The position numbers and the translations under genes are program-made. The notes under the pieces are model-generated. The model ran no database searches and was not told the origin of the DNA. It saw nothing but the letters and a program-made list of their open reading frames with translations. This document shows positions 36,806 through 45,700 of a stretch of 64,000 nucleotides of DNA, piece after piece. Source of the stretch: DATFVA01 sp963774455 (GTDB taxonomy: Bacteria; Bacteroidota; Ignavibacteria; Ignavibacteriales; Ignavibacteriaceae); the NCBI GenBank assembly GCA_963774455.1, contig CAVZFD010000002.1:287906-351905 (forward strand), given 5' to 3'. Position 1 is the stretch's first letter; the number at the start of each line of letters is the position of its first letter.

Positions 36806-37270
36806 ATGGAAATAATTCGTCAAATATTAGAAAAAAAAGGAAATCAGATCCCCTCGGTTTCACCTGATACTACAGTTTACGATGCCCTGAAACTAATGGC
36901 GGATAAAAATACCGATGCTGTTCTTGTTCTTGAAGGGCATAAATTATGCGGAATAATGAGTGAGAGAGATTATGCGCGAAAAATAGTTCTCAAAGGTAAA
37001 TCCTTAAAAGAAGTTCTGGTGAAAGAAATTATGACTTCAGAAGTCATCTGTATTGATTCCGATCAGCGAATTATGAAGGCACAGGCAATTATGATACAAA
37101 AGCGGATAAGGCACTTACCTGTTATGGATAAGGGAGAGTTAGTTGGCTTAATCTCAACAGTCGACATTGTTAATGCTATTCTGGATAATAACAAATTTAC
37201 GATCAATCAGCTTTTTACATATACCAATGGCAGCCCGGCGCAAGGAATGAGATACCTGCCGGGGATGTGA
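36806..37270 (+). CDS. CBS-domain pair protein
   Basis: ~154 residues with two CBS motifs (~17-60: DTTVYDALKLMADKN; ~78-130: MTSEVICIDSDQRIMKAQ and RIRHLPVMDKGELVGLIS). Such proteins bind adenine nucleotides and act as energy sensors. No partner domain is attached. ATG 36806 (MEIIRQIL) has AAGGA in front. The TTG at 36785 is less likely. The tail TNGSPAQGMRYLPGM follows the second domain. Confidence 0.85.
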   Translation: MEIIRQILEKKGNQIPSVSPDTTVYDALKLMADKNTDAVLVLEGHKLCGIMSERDYARKIVLKGKSLKEVLVKEIMTSEVICIDSDQRIMKAQAIMIQKRIRHLPVMDKGELVGLISTVDIVNAILDNNKFTINQLFTYTNGSPAQGMRYLPGM

Positions 37271-37367
37271 AATGCGGAGTCCTGAACAACTTGTTATAGC
37301 GTTATGAAAAATTGATTTCTGCAGCACCGAATGCCGCACCTAAAATTAAAGGCACTTATCGGAGAAA

Positions 37368-37927
37368 TTATAACTCCATCAGTTTGTCGGTTTTTTGATT
37401 GATAGTATCAGCCTCTTTAATTAAGGAATCTAATACTTCGATTCTTTTTTTCGTATCTATTTGAGGTTGTTTAATCAGAAATTCTAATTCATGAAATATT
37501 TTACTAAACAACTTATCAAGTTCGGCATTTATTCTTTCTTTAAATTCATTTTTTGCATCTTCGACACCTTTTGAAAACTCTTTAATAATTCCTGACCGTT
37601 TCATAAAAAGAGTTATTCCAATCAGTGCCGCACCTGCTAAAGCTAATATACCTCCGGTAATATCAAAAATTGCAATATTTGTTACCACAGCTATAACAGC
37701 TCCCAAAGCAGCTATCCCGCCGCCAGCAAAAGTAAAGTTGCCAATCTTATCAGCCTCTGCAGCTGTACTGAATAGTTTTGAATTTTTTAATTGGTCAAGT
37801 TGATCCGCTCTCTTAGAACAATGGATTCATCTTCATACTTTAATTTTTCTGTAATCTCTAAACTTTGCTCTAAGAGTTCACGCATTAACTGGAACTGTAT
37901 ATCTTATTTTTGACTAAGAATGGCCAT
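37368..37927 (-). pseudogene. Decayed membrane protein, resembling the C-terminal end of a bacterial dynamin-like GTPase
   Basis: From ATG 37927 the frame reads MAILSQK, then TAA (37904-37906), then DIQFQLMRELLEQSLEI and ESIVLRE. Near 37812 a one-base shift is needed to reach ADQLDQLKNSKLFSTAA, after which two hydrophobic segments (AGGGIAALGAVIA and ITGGILALAGAALIGITLF) and a long charged helix follow to the stop. Helices around a paired membrane segment are typical of the end of bacterial dynamins, but the GTPase domain is absent. One stop and one frameshift make it non-functional. Confidence 0.55.
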
Positions 37928-38033
37928 ATTTGCTCCAATGTTGATTCTTTTAAAATAAGGAAGAATAAATATAAATGAAAAATTTATTTCAGCAGAATCG
38001 ACTCAAAAGTCAGCGTAGTAATCAGAACTTAAA

Positions 38034-38058
38034 AAGGGCGGGATATTCTCCCGCTCTT
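38034..38058 (-). terminator. Terminator downstream of lipoprotein gene
   Basis: AAGAGCGGGA and TCCCGCCCTT (minus strand) form a 10-bp stem with one G-T pair around GAATA, followed by TTTAAG. It lies ~60 bp behind the stop at 38118. Confidence 0.65.
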
Positions 38059-38117
38059 ATAGAAGCAGACTGTTATAATTTTTAATGGTATTACTGCCCA
38101 GGGAATGAGAGTTAAAT

Positions 38118-38684
38118 TTAATGGGATTTAAAATAACCCTCACCGCTGCCATACCATCCTGCAGGCGGCGTGCCCCACGCCGTGATCATATCATCCTCGA
38201 ACATCTGCATTTTATCAATAGTCCCGCCTCTTCCGTGTCCCACTAAATTTAAGGGTAGAGTAAATAATGTATCGCTGCCGGGCATCCTGCTCCTGTAACC
38301 CGTGTATATACCTTCCCATACACCACCGCCAAGATTTGCATCCGGTGTTACTGTAAAGGATCCATGTACGGGCCCTTCCCCGGTAACAGCATTTAATTTA
38401 CCACTAAGGTAGTGAAGCATAGTTCCCGCAATAAGTGTATCGGTAGATATAACCTGTTCCATTACTCCCACATCCTTCAAAATCCAGTTACCCCCGACAA
38501 ATTTCACTTCACCTTCACCGGTTAGGCCTATTGGATAATGACTTATGGTGAAGCTGGTAATAATTACCTTTTCCAATGAAGTTTGATCTACGGGAGATAC
38601 AGGTGATTGGGATTTATCCGAACAGCCAAGTAGCAAAAGTGCCGCGAAAGATGAAAGAACGATTAAATATTTCAAAATTTGCAT
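38118..38684 (-). CDS. Lipoprotein of unknown function
   Basis: 188 residues, with signal and lipobox LLLGCSD (Cys 21). The mature part is beta-rich, with repeated Gly-containing turns (VKFVGGNWILKD, GGGVWEGIYTGYRS), as in small beta-barrel or lipocalin-like proteins. No family recognised. GAGGAGG precedes the ATG. A copy of the 60-base element lies ~225 bp upstream, beyond the tail of a lost secreted protein. Confidence 0.72.
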   Translation of the reverse strand: MQILKYLIVLSSFAALLLLGCSDKSQSPVSPVDQTSLEKVIITSFTISHYPIGLTGEGEVKFVGGNWILKDVGVMEQVISTDTLIAGTMLHYLSGKLNAVTGEGPVHGSFTVTPDANLGGGVWEGIYTGYRSRMPGSDTLFTLPLNLVGHGRGGTIDKMQMFEDDMITAWGTPPAGWYGSGEGYFKSH

Positions 38685-38849
38685 AAGAACCTCCTCATAA
38701 ATTAATTATTGATTATCAGGGTGTTCAGTACCGGGTGTTTTCAAAATGATTGAGCACTCTAAATGTTTTTATTTAAGTAAAACCTGTCCGCTCGGCCTCG
38801 TCTCCGACAAGCATGCCTGACCGTAGAAAGGTCGGAGCGTGCTGCAGTG

Positions 38850-38912
38850 CTAACGGAGCAGAATCATCTTCTTAGTACTCATAAATGCACCAGCTTGCCC
38901 ACCGTTAGGCGC
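38850..38912 (-). pseudogene. Orphan end of a type IX sorting domain
   Basis: On the minus strand the frame ends GAFMSTKKMILLR followed by TAG, the typical last residues of a Por sorting domain. Only ~20 codons remain. The upstream part (APNGGQA) no longer matches well. A former secreted-protein gene has been almost completely deleted here. Confidence 0.5.
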
Positions 38913-38969
38913 TCTCGGAGTAGAGAAAAATTTCTTAATAAAATGAACAACCAACTATTACAGAATCAA
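38909..38969 (-). repeat. Conserved ~60-base upstream element, copy 2
   Basis: Minus-strand TTGATTCTG, an AT-rich core, then TTTCTCTACTCCGAGAG. Same length as the copies at 39704 and 43941. It directly abuts the orphan sorting-domain tail. Confidence 0.45.
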
Positions 38970-39057
38970 AAATAACCCGGTTTGTATTTATCCAAAAAAT
39001 AAGCATTACTTTCTGCTTGAAAGTATTATAATTACCCGGGGCTTAAAGCAAAATAAT

Positions 39058-39585
39058 TTATTTCTTCACTGGTTTTTCTATTACCGGTACAAGTTCATAA
39101 CCTAACTGCTTATATATCGGGGATTGATTATAATAGTTCCATTCTTCAGTAATCCTACCATTCTTTATTTTTGATATACTGACTCCGGTGAATGACATTT
39201 TCTTTCCTGTTGGAGGCATATTTTCATCTAATAGTCCGTTGTTGGTTCCTGCAGCTTTATATGTAATTACAATTCTATCCTTAAGCTTCAGAGGTTCATC
39301 TAAGGTTACCATAAAATCCGGATATGCAGTGTAAACCCACTTAACAAATCCCTTAATTTCCTCGGGTCCTTTTAGATCTCTTAAATCTGAGTTATGATAT
39401 ATGCAGTTTAAAGAATACAGAGAATCGACAATTGCAATATTCTCACCATTCCATAGTTTTGCCGCATTATCATTAATCTTCTGAAGCTCAGCATCAGTAT
39501 AGGTCCTTTCCTCCTGCTTTTGACAGCCAATGAAGACAAAAACCGTTAATAAAAGAAGTGACGAAAGAGCAAGCAACTTTTTCAT
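39058..39585 (-). CDS. SnoaL-like (ester cyclase) lipoprotein
   Basis: 175 residues. The lipoprotein signal (VFIGCQKQ, Cys 21) is followed by a SnoaL-like fold of the NTF2 superfamily: LYSLNCIYHNSDLRDLKG, then EEIKGFVKWVYTAYPDF and NGRITEEWNYYNQ. Enzymes of this fold cyclise or hydrolyse small esters, but secreted homologues are uncharacterised. AAGGTG precedes the ATG, and a 60-base element lies ~120 bp upstream. Confidence 0.8.
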   Translation of the reverse strand: MKKLLALSSLLLLTVFVFIGCQKQEERTYTDAELQKINDNAAKLWNGENIAIVDSLYSLNCIYHNSDLRDLKGPEEIKGFVKWVYTAYPDFMVTLDEPLKLKDRIVITYKAAGTNNGLLDENMPPTGKKMSFTGVSISKIKNGRITEEWNYYNQSPIYKQLGYELVPVIEKPVKK

Positions 39586-39703
39586 AGCACACCTTCTAAG
39601 TAAAAATTAATAAAGAAATTAATTTATGTTCAGCATTTCTGCCTCGGGAGAAAAGGTCTGAATCCTTTTTCGTGGTAAGTGAGGAATTAGTAACCTATAT
39701 TCT

Positions 39704-39767
39704 TACTCTCGGAGTAGAGAGGAATTACTTGTTGGAATATGCAATAAATATTTAATAGAAGCAACTA
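39704..39767 (-). repeat. Conserved ~60-base upstream element, copy 3
   Basis: Minus-strand GTTGCTTCTAT, AT-rich core with TTTATTGCATATT, ending CTCTACTCCGAGAGTA. It is 119 bp upstream of the SnoaL-like lipoprotein gene. Confidence 0.55.
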
Positions 39768-39796
39768 ACTGTTAAAGTGTACCAAATAAATGTAAT

Positions 39797-39841
39797 GACT
39801 CGTTAAGAATGTCAGTGTTTCGACTCGATAGAAATGTCAGT
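39797..39841. repeat. Two 20-bp direct repeats, possible insertion-sequence end
   Basis: GACTCGTTAAGAATGTCAGT at 39797 is repeated with few changes at 39822, 25 bp on. Repeated TGTCAG motifs near an end are typical of IS21-family termini, but no transposase is present. Confidence 0.35.
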
Positions 39842-39944
39842 AAAAAATAGAAGATATTTAGGGTTCTCAAAACAGACGAGGGCAAGATGGTACCCGGGCT
39901 CGTATTTGCCCGCTATCTGCTGCTATACAAACCGGTCTTTCCTC

Positions 39945-42026
39945 CTATTTAAGCAGCGTAAGCTTCTTAACAATCACTTCATTGCCTGATTCTATTTTAT
40001 AGAAATAAACACCGCTTGCCAGTCGTGAACCATCAAATTTAACTTCGTGACTGCCAGCTTTAATAAATCCGTTTATTAATTCTGATTCCTGCTGTCCTAA
40101 GGAATTATATACTTTCAGACTTACATTGCCATCTGCCGGTATGCTGTATCTGATCGTCGTAATCGGGTTGAACGGATTAGGATAATTCTGACTTAATGAA
40201 AACTCCAAAGGATTATTTACATTAACTTCAACTTCTTTTGAATATTCATATGTGCCGTCAAAATCAATTTGCTTTAAGCGGTAAGAATAATTACCGCCTG
40301 TAATATTTTTATCAGTAAAAGAATAAGACTTTGACTCAGTAACTGTTCCGGCTCCTCCGGCAAATCCAATTCTTTCCCACCTGTCTGAAATCTGTGAACT
40401 GTTTACCCTTCTTTCAACATCAAATCCTTTATTGTTTGTTTCTGTTGCCGTTTTCCAGTTCAATACCACTCCTCCTTCACAGGCAGCCGCTGTAAAACTT
40501 ACCATTTCTACCGGCACGCTTTCCCCTTCCTGTACCGAAAGTATCTGGTTTATATTAACATTGTAAAATTTATCCTGAACACCGTCAGGCCAATCTATGG
40601 AAATAGAATCAATCACTAATGCATCTCCAAAACCAAAATGTGCAATCATCGAATTTTGACTTGATGTGCCGCCTCCTGTCTGTGTTGAGATTACCCTTGA
40701 CTGGCTAACCTGTTGTCCGTTTATTACCGCAGATGCTTTAATAACTGCTCCAATACCCAAATTGTTGGAACCGGTACCTGTACATTTAACGCCGAGCCAG
40801 CTATTGCTGTTTCCATTATTCAGGAAGAGCCGGTTATTTCCGCCGAAATAATTATTCACAGCAATAAAAAGATCAAGGTCGCCGTCCTTATCATAATCTG
40901 CCCAGCTGTCGCCGCAATTATAATTACCGTTTGCTATGAGGGTTCCTGAAGTAACCTGACTAAAATTTCCATTCCCGTCATTTAACAGAAGCAAATTATT
41001 TCCATCATAAGCACTTGCAAAAATATCCAGGTCACCATCATTATCTACATCGATCATCCCGCTTCCGCCGCCAGTATTAATTCCGTTATGAGGAAGTCCT
41101 GTTACCCTGGTAAACGTTCCGTTGCCGTTATTATGATAAAGATAAACATCAAATGAAGTAGAAGTGAGGATTCCGGGTACCGTTAATATATCCAGGTAAC
41201 CGTCATTATCATAATCGGCCCATGTAACCGAATTAAAATGTTCCAGGTCAGATACACTCGGATCCCCGGTGATTTCTGTAAAAGTTCCATCCTGGTTATT
41301 GTGGAATAATGAATTAGTAGCAGGACCCGAATTTGCTACATACATATCAGGATAACCATCATTATCATAATCACCCCAGGCGCAGGCACTTGAATTTTTA
41401 TTTTCTGTGACGATTGTTCCGGTAAGTATTCTTGTGAAAGCACCGTTCCCGTCGTTATGGTACAAAAAATTAGCGCTGGTACGATTGCATACGTACAAAT
41501 CCAAAAATCCATCGTTATCATAATCGGCCCAGGCTGGACAGGTTGATGATCCGCCGTCTGTTACAATAGCCCCTGTTGTAATCTTTGTAAAACTTCCGTC
41601 GCCATTATTATGATAGAGAAAGTTATTCTCGTTATAATTACAAACAAACAAATCGATGTGTCCGTCATTATCGTAATCACCCCAGCTGCAGCCGTAAGAA
41701 CTTCCGCCGTCATTTACGAGAGGACCTTCAGTTACTTTTTCAAATGTTCCGTCGCCCATATTTTTATAAAGGAAATTATTTTTGTTGTCGGTTTGATTAT
41801 TAACGACAAAAAGATCTTCATTGCCGTCATTATCATAATCTCCCCATGCACAGCCGTAATTCCATCCGCCGTCATTTACTATTGCTCCTTGCGTAACCAG
41901 GTCAAATGTTTGTGCGTAATTACTGACCGGTAATATTAGAATAACAGAAATTATAAAGTAAAAGATGTTTAATTTCCGGGCATTAAATAATATTCCGCTT
42001 TTAGAAAGATTTGTTGAAATAGGCAT
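39945..42026 (-). CDS. Type IX-secreted FG-GAP/UnbV repeat protein
   Basis: This 693-residue protein begins with a signal sequence and then about eight FG-GAP/VCBS-type repeats (pattern WGDYDNDGxxDLFV, ~45 residues each). An ASPIC/UnbV domain follows at ~440-510 (WLGVKCTGTGSNNLGIG, then SIDWPDGVQ). The conserved module TNNKGFDVERR / YRLKQIDFDG and a Por sorting domain (QNYPNPFNPITT, ending KKLTLLK) complete it. The DxDxDG loops bind calcium and form a beta-propeller. It is likely surface-attached and may bind matrix or glycans. Monocistronic. Confidence 0.88.
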   Translation of the reverse strand: MPISTNLSKSGILFNARKLNIFYFIISVILILPVSNYAQTFDLVTQGAIVNDGGWNYGCAWGDYDNDGNEDLFVVNNQTDNKNNFLYKNMGDGTFEKVTEGPLVNDGGSSYGCSWGDYDNDGHIDLFVCNYNENNFLYHNNGDGSFTKITTGAIVTDGGSSTCPAWADYDNDGFLDLYVCNRTSANFLYHNDGNGAFTRILTGTIVTENKNSSACAWGDYDNDGYPDMYVANSGPATNSLFHNNQDGTFTEITGDPSVSDLEHFNSVTWADYDNDGYLDILTVPGILTSTSFDVYLYHNNGNGTFTRVTGLPHNGINTGGGSGMIDVDNDGDLDIFASAYDGNNLLLLNDGNGNFSQVTSGTLIANGNYNCGDSWADYDKDGDLDLFIAVNNYFGGNNRLFLNNGNSNSWLGVKCTGTGSNNLGIGAVIKASAVINGQQVSQSRVISTQTGGGTSSQNSMIAHFGFGDALVIDSISIDWPDGVQDKFYNVNINQILSVQEGESVPVEMVSFTAAACEGGVVLNWKTATETNNKGFDVERRVNSSQISDRWERIGFAGGAGTVTESKSYSFTDKNITGGNYSYRLKQIDFDGTYEYSKEVEVNVNNPLEFSLSQNYPNPFNPITTIRYSIPADGNVSLKVYNSLGQQESELINGFIKAGSHEVKFDGSRLASGVYFYKIESGNEVIVKKLTLLK

Positions 42027-42371
42027 GATGATTTTCTCCCGCTATAATAATAGAAAACTATATTCAGAATATAAATAAATTTATTTTATAAAAAGTTCGG
42101 CATTCCTGAGATTCTTATAGAACTGATTCTGATTATAAATTTTCTCTGGCCCACCTTAGAATTTCCGGATTAACTTCAGGCATTTTTCGCTTCTCTTTTC
42201 TGAAGTTCAATGCCTTTAATTGAATAATAACGAAGAGCAGCGACGCCTAATAGATTGAAGACAAACTAAGAATGCCTCAGCGGAATGGGATGCGTGACGG
42301 GTTTTTCTGCTTTGTTTTTATCGATTGCAATAAATAAGTTCTTCAAATTGTAATATCATATTGGTGAAATA
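42027..42371. other. Non-coding stretch upstream of the FG-GAP gene
   Basis: AT-rich near 42040-42110 (probable promoter of the minus-strand FG-GAP gene). No coding frame of note. Confidence 0.4.
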
Positions 42372-42674
42372 TCATACTAAGATTTTTTTTGCTTCGGTAA
42401 GTATTGTATCCTCAATTTGCCCCTTAAATGGTAATGCTATGAGGGGAATATCCCCATCTACCATTATAGCTTTATCTTGAAAAGTCACATGACCAGAAAC
42501 TTTGATACCCATTACTTTGAACTTAAAATTACCCTGATATCCGGACCATTCTTCCTCTAAATCGCTTATTTGGTCAGAATATTGGCTTCGAAGGTTTGGT
42601 AGAAGTGTTTTAATCCTTTCGAGTGCCTGGTCTTTAGAAAGAGTGTGTGGGATTTGTAATATTAGTTTTGCCAT
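42372..42674 (-). CDS. Polyhydroxyalkanoic acid system family protein (PHA_gran_rgn)
   Basis: 100 residues, a single alpha-beta domain starting LILQIPHTLSKDQA and containing LEEEWSGYQGNFKFKVMGIKVSG and IPLIALPFKGQIED. This pattern is that of the small family named after polyhydroxyalkanoate granule genes; its function is unproven and no PHA synthesis genes are in the window. The start has no clear ribosome box. Confidence 0.72.
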   Translation of the reverse strand: MAKLILQIPHTLSKDQALERIKTLLPNLRSQYSDQISDLEEEWSGYQGNFKFKVMGIKVSGHVTFQDKAIMVDGDIPLIALPFKGQIEDTILTEAKKILV

Positions 42675-42771
42675 AACAAGTCACTTGGATTATTTAATAT
42701 GTCCTAAAATTAAGCAAAACCTGGTTTGAAAACGATTAATTAAATGATCAACACCTGGTATCCGCTGTTTA

Positions 42772-43836
42772 TCACTTCAACAATGGCAAAATCGATTCAT
42801 TAATAAAAAGTGGACTAACTTGAGGTGTACTGTAGTTACGTTCAGTAAAAGCAATAAGCAATTTATATTCAGGAAAGATATAAAGCTTTTGCCCTCCTGC
42901 ACCTTCTGCTGTAACCATCTTAATTGAATCTCTTTCGTTATTTTTCATCAATCTGATCCACCAGAAATACCCGTACGTGCTGATATCGAAAGACGTTGTC
43001 AGGTAAGAACTAGTTACTTTGTTAATCCAGGCTTCAGAAATTAGCTGTTGATTTTCCCATTTCCCATCATTCATTACCAACATTCCTATTTTTACCATGT
43101 CCATTGGTTTCAGAAAAAGTCCACCGCCTGCATGACAAAAACCAGTCGGGTCTTTTTGCCATCGATACTCCTTTATTTTAAGTGGTTCGAATAAGTATTT
43201 ACCTGCAAATTCATCCAGCTTCATTTTAGTCGCCTTTTCGATGATCCCGGCAACAATCATTGGGCAGCCGCTATTATAGTTAAACCCGGTAAACGGTGTT
43301 TTTGCCATAGGTCGTGTTAATGCATATTTAAGCCAATCTCCCGATAGAAACATTTTCCTGTTATCATTTTTCGGATCATTAAACGGTATCATCTCCTCCC
43401 ATTCAAACCCGGCCGACATTGTAAGCAGATCTCTTATTATAACAGTTGATTTTAATTCACTATCTTTATTAAAATATTCAGGGAAATAAAGGGAAACAGG
43501 TTCGTATTCATTTTTAATATATCCCTTGTCTATTGCGATTCCCAATAAAAGGGCGACAATACTTTTAGTCTGGGACTGTATCTGATGCATTGAATCTTTG
43601 TCGAAGCCGTTGTAGTAGTTTTCGCATTTCAGTTCTCCCTGAGAATAAACGATTAAACTTTCAACATTTTTAAAAAATTCACGGGGATCGGTTTTTATTA
43701 TACTGTCCGCTTTAAAAATTGCAGATTCGAGTTTAGGATATTCAATTTCCTGACTTAATGCGGTGGATGAAATAAATAGACAGCTTACAATTAAAGCCAG
43801 TAAAAATAAAAACAAAGATTGAAGGAAAAATTTCAT
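42772..43836 (-). CDS. Exported serine hydrolase, class C beta-lactamase-like
   Basis: 354 residues with a signal peptide (1-29, ending ALSQ). The SxxK motif is SQTK at 88-91 (nucleophile Ser 88). The YxN-type motif is in FNYNSGCP (~170-177), and the last motif (H/K-x-G) is less clear at VTAEGAGG (~308). It belongs to the esterase/D-aminopeptidase/class C group rather than to antibiotic resistance enzymes. It probably acts on peptidoglycan fragments or esters in the periplasm. A 60-base conserved element lies ~105 bp upstream. Confidence 0.85.
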   Translation of the reverse strand: MKFFLQSLFLFLLALIVSCLFISSTALSQEIEYPKLESAIFKADSIIKTDPREFFKNVESLIVYSQGELKCENYYNGFDKDSMHQIQSQTKSIVALLLGIAIDKGYIKNEYEPVSLYFPEYFNKDSELKSTVIIRDLLTMSAGFEWEEMIPFNDPKNDNRKMFLSGDWLKYALTRPMAKTPFTGFNYNSGCPMIVAGIIEKATKMKLDEFAGKYLFEPLKIKEYRWQKDPTGFCHAGGGLFLKPMDMVKIGMLVMNDGKWENQQLISEAWINKVTSSYLTTSFDISTYGYFWWIRLMKNNERDSIKMVTAEGAGGQKLYIFPEYKLLIAFTERNYSTPQVSPLFINESILPLLK

Positions 43837-43940
43837 ATTCTGTCTCTCCGTGAAATAATAAAAATTATTATAACAGTCTGCTTCGGGATATTTCTCGGTT
43901 TGTATCTTCGATCTGTAACGTTTATCCAGCCCTGATTTTT

Positions 43941-44003
43941 CACTTTCTCGAAGTAGAAAAAATTCTTATTTCAATTTGTACTAAATTTTTGATAGAAGCA
44001 ACT
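43941..44003 (-). repeat. Conserved ~60-base upstream element, copy 4
   Basis: Minus-strand GTTGCTTCTAT, AT-rich core, TTTTTCTACTTCGAGAAAG. Somewhat diverged from copies 1 and 3. Confidence 0.5.
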
Positions 44004-44052
44004 GATAGAGGACTTTGCCGCCAAACTACCCGGGAACACTCCCATTTACTTT

Positions 44053-44211
44053 TATCATATGCCTTGACGATGAGGAAAATCCGTTAGTAATTTTTCGCTT
44101 TACAGGGAAATACTTCCTTCAGGAGAATTCTGTGAAATAGAAAAAGGCGGGCATCAGCTGAACAATGTTCTGGCACAAGTTGCCCGTGATATAAAATCAT
44201 TGTACCGCTGA
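44053..44211 (+). pseudogene. Remnant of an RBBP9-like hydrolase (C-terminal piece)
   Basis: Frames here give LDDEENP and then SNFSLYREILPSGEF, EIEKGGHQLNN and VARDIKSLYR before TGA 44209-44211. They match the end of the intact hydrolase at 24011 (CKDDEVIPF ... EIAYGGHQLNN). The reading frame changes once near 44080, and the N-terminal half is absent. Confidence 0.65.
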
Positions 44212-44358
44212 CCCAAAGTTCAAAACTGCATCCATAAGAACTTACACCGTCATCAATTAAATCAAGGCGCGTTAGAGCACAGGATTTTTATTGTCTACTG
44301 ACTTTTTACTTATTAAAGATGTTAGCAGAAAATTATATGTCATTACGGCGAATAAAAA

Positions 44359-44394
44359 CCCGATGACAAGCTGTCACCGGGGTGAACTCTATTC
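44359..44394. repeat. Hairpin with GAACTCT tail (family with 17655 and 45147)
   Basis: CCCGATGACA and TGTCACCGGG pair (one G-T) around a 3-base loop, followed by GTGAACTCTATTC. The same design, a GC stem followed by AACTCT, is present at 17655 and 45147. Confidence 0.45.
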
Positions 44395-44494
44395 AAGAGG
44401 CTGTTCAAATATTTGACCGATAAACTATGTGACAATCTTTACAGAAAGGGTTTTATCCACAAAACCCGTGTCGACTTACAGCATAAGCATAAAA

Positions 44495-44513
44495 ACCCCG
44501 GATTTACCGGGGT
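44495..44513 (-). terminator. Terminator of the exported hypothetical protein gene
   Basis: ACCCCGG (minus strand) pairs with CCGGGGT around a 5-base loop and is followed by TTTTATG. It is ~33 bp behind the stop at 44546. Confidence 0.7.
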
Positions 44514-44545
44514 CAAAAAAAGGACCAATTCAGTCATCATAATTT

Positions 44546-45010
44546 CTACCATTTCGTTTGTAGAAGAATATAGCCGGTCTGAGGACTCTCATAACAGGCT
44601 TCAAACATATTGATATATTCCTTTGCTTTTTCTTCTCCGTACATTTTTCTCAGAAATTTTTCAATCGAATAATCTTCTCCGGAAATTACCGGATCCATAA
44701 TAAATACGTAGGTGTATGTACTGTCATTATTCATCTTAGCGGGATAAAGAACACGAGTCTGCCTGAAAACCATCTGATCCCCGGCATCTAAAGTTGCTGC
44801 TTTCGGCCAGAATGTTTCATCAATAAATTTCTCAAATTGCTGGCGCTTATCATATTTAATATGATTCAGCAGCACCCAGACAGTGTCACCTTCAGCCGCC
44901 CTCTTTTTTACAAATGTCATATCTTCTCCGGTTTGAGCTTCCGTATCCGTAACGATCAATAATGACATAAGAGTGAACAGACCAGCCATCAAATAGAGTG
45001 TCTTTTTCAT
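44546..45010 (-). CDS. Exported hypothetical protein
   Basis: 154 residues, signal peptide 1-26 (TEAQTG), then a small alpha-beta domain (WVLLNHIKYDKRQQFEKF, VFIMDPVISGEDY, YGEEKAKEYINMF). The pattern recalls dimeric ferredoxin-like (ABM-type) domains that bind small molecules, but this is a guess. AAGGAGG stands in front of the ATG, and a terminator follows. Confidence 0.65.
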   Translation of the reverse strand: MKKTLYLMAGLFTLMSLLIVTDTEAQTGEDMTFVKKRAAEGDTVWVLLNHIKYDKRQQFEKFIDETFWPKAATLDAGDQMVFRQTRVLYPAKMNNDSTYTYVFIMDPVISGEDYSIEKFLRKMYGEEKAKEYINMFEACYESPQTGYILLQTKW

Positions 45011-45146
45011 TATTTCCTCCTTAGTTTTACTGATTAGTTTAATATTCAGAGTTATTATTATAGGATTTATAATGGAAAAATAGCAGCCGTTATGAGGATA
45101 TTTGTCATAAAATTGTAAAAAGTGAATGGTTTAAACAAATAAAAAT

Positions 45147-45260
45147 CCGGCAGTGAAGATGCTGCCGGGTCGAACTCTTTTCCCATCACGGGGTAAGGGT
45201 AACCTCTGTGAACGAATTCTTAAGTCTTATAAAATACCCCTGCTTATACCGCAGGGGTAT
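45147..45260. repeat. Two hairpins upstream of the exported hypothetical gene
   Basis: 45147-45168: CCGGCAG / CTGCCGG stem followed by GTCGAACTCTTTT (third member of the hairpin-AACTCT family). 45234-45260: ATACCCCTGC / GCAGGGGTAT, a perfect 10-bp stem with a 7-base loop, followed on the minus strand by TTTTATAAG and so possibly a terminator. Confidence 0.5.
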
Positions 45261-45700
45261 TGCGCGCAATTATCCCCAGCTCTATTTCGCTAGAGAATGT
45301 TGTTTGTTGATATTGTGGACCATCATCTTGCTGTGCCCTTACAAAACCCGTAATTACTATTGCAAAATAATCCGGGAATCTAAAAAACTTAAATTATTAT
45401 TGCAGCTATCACTTATTTACTGTAATTTCCAATTGATAAATACTTAGATACCTGGGGTGATGACTAAGTTAAGCCACTTTAGATACCATTCAATTCTTCA
45501 GGATTATAAACACCTATTCGTAAAACTCTATCCGCACTATGAGTGATGTTCCGGCTGTGTGCTAAAAGTAAGATAGAAAATAATTCGTGAATATTTGTCA
45601 ATTTCACAACCTGCGGTGCATATTAATAAAAGGAGCAAAGTTTATTGAATAATTCTACATTCTTATCAACAGAATTATTATTCAATTAGTTGGAGGCTAT
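45261..45700. other. Non-coding stretch before the lipoprotein gene
   Basis: AT-rich with no supported gene. The last ~60 bases should hold the promoter of the gene at 45701. Confidence 0.4.

Noticed and set aside
42772..43836. Antibiotic-resistance beta-lactamase
   Set aside because: The motifs fit the general serine hydrolase/esterase group; the third motif is not that of true class C enzymes and there is no AmpR-type regulator.
44413..44613. 66-codon plus-strand frame
   Set aside because: It covers a terminator and the end of the minus-strand gene at 44546 and has no ribosome box.
45208..45447. 79-codon frame, Cys/Leu-rich
   Set aside because: It starts within a hairpin region, and the composition is that of AT-rich non-coding DNA.
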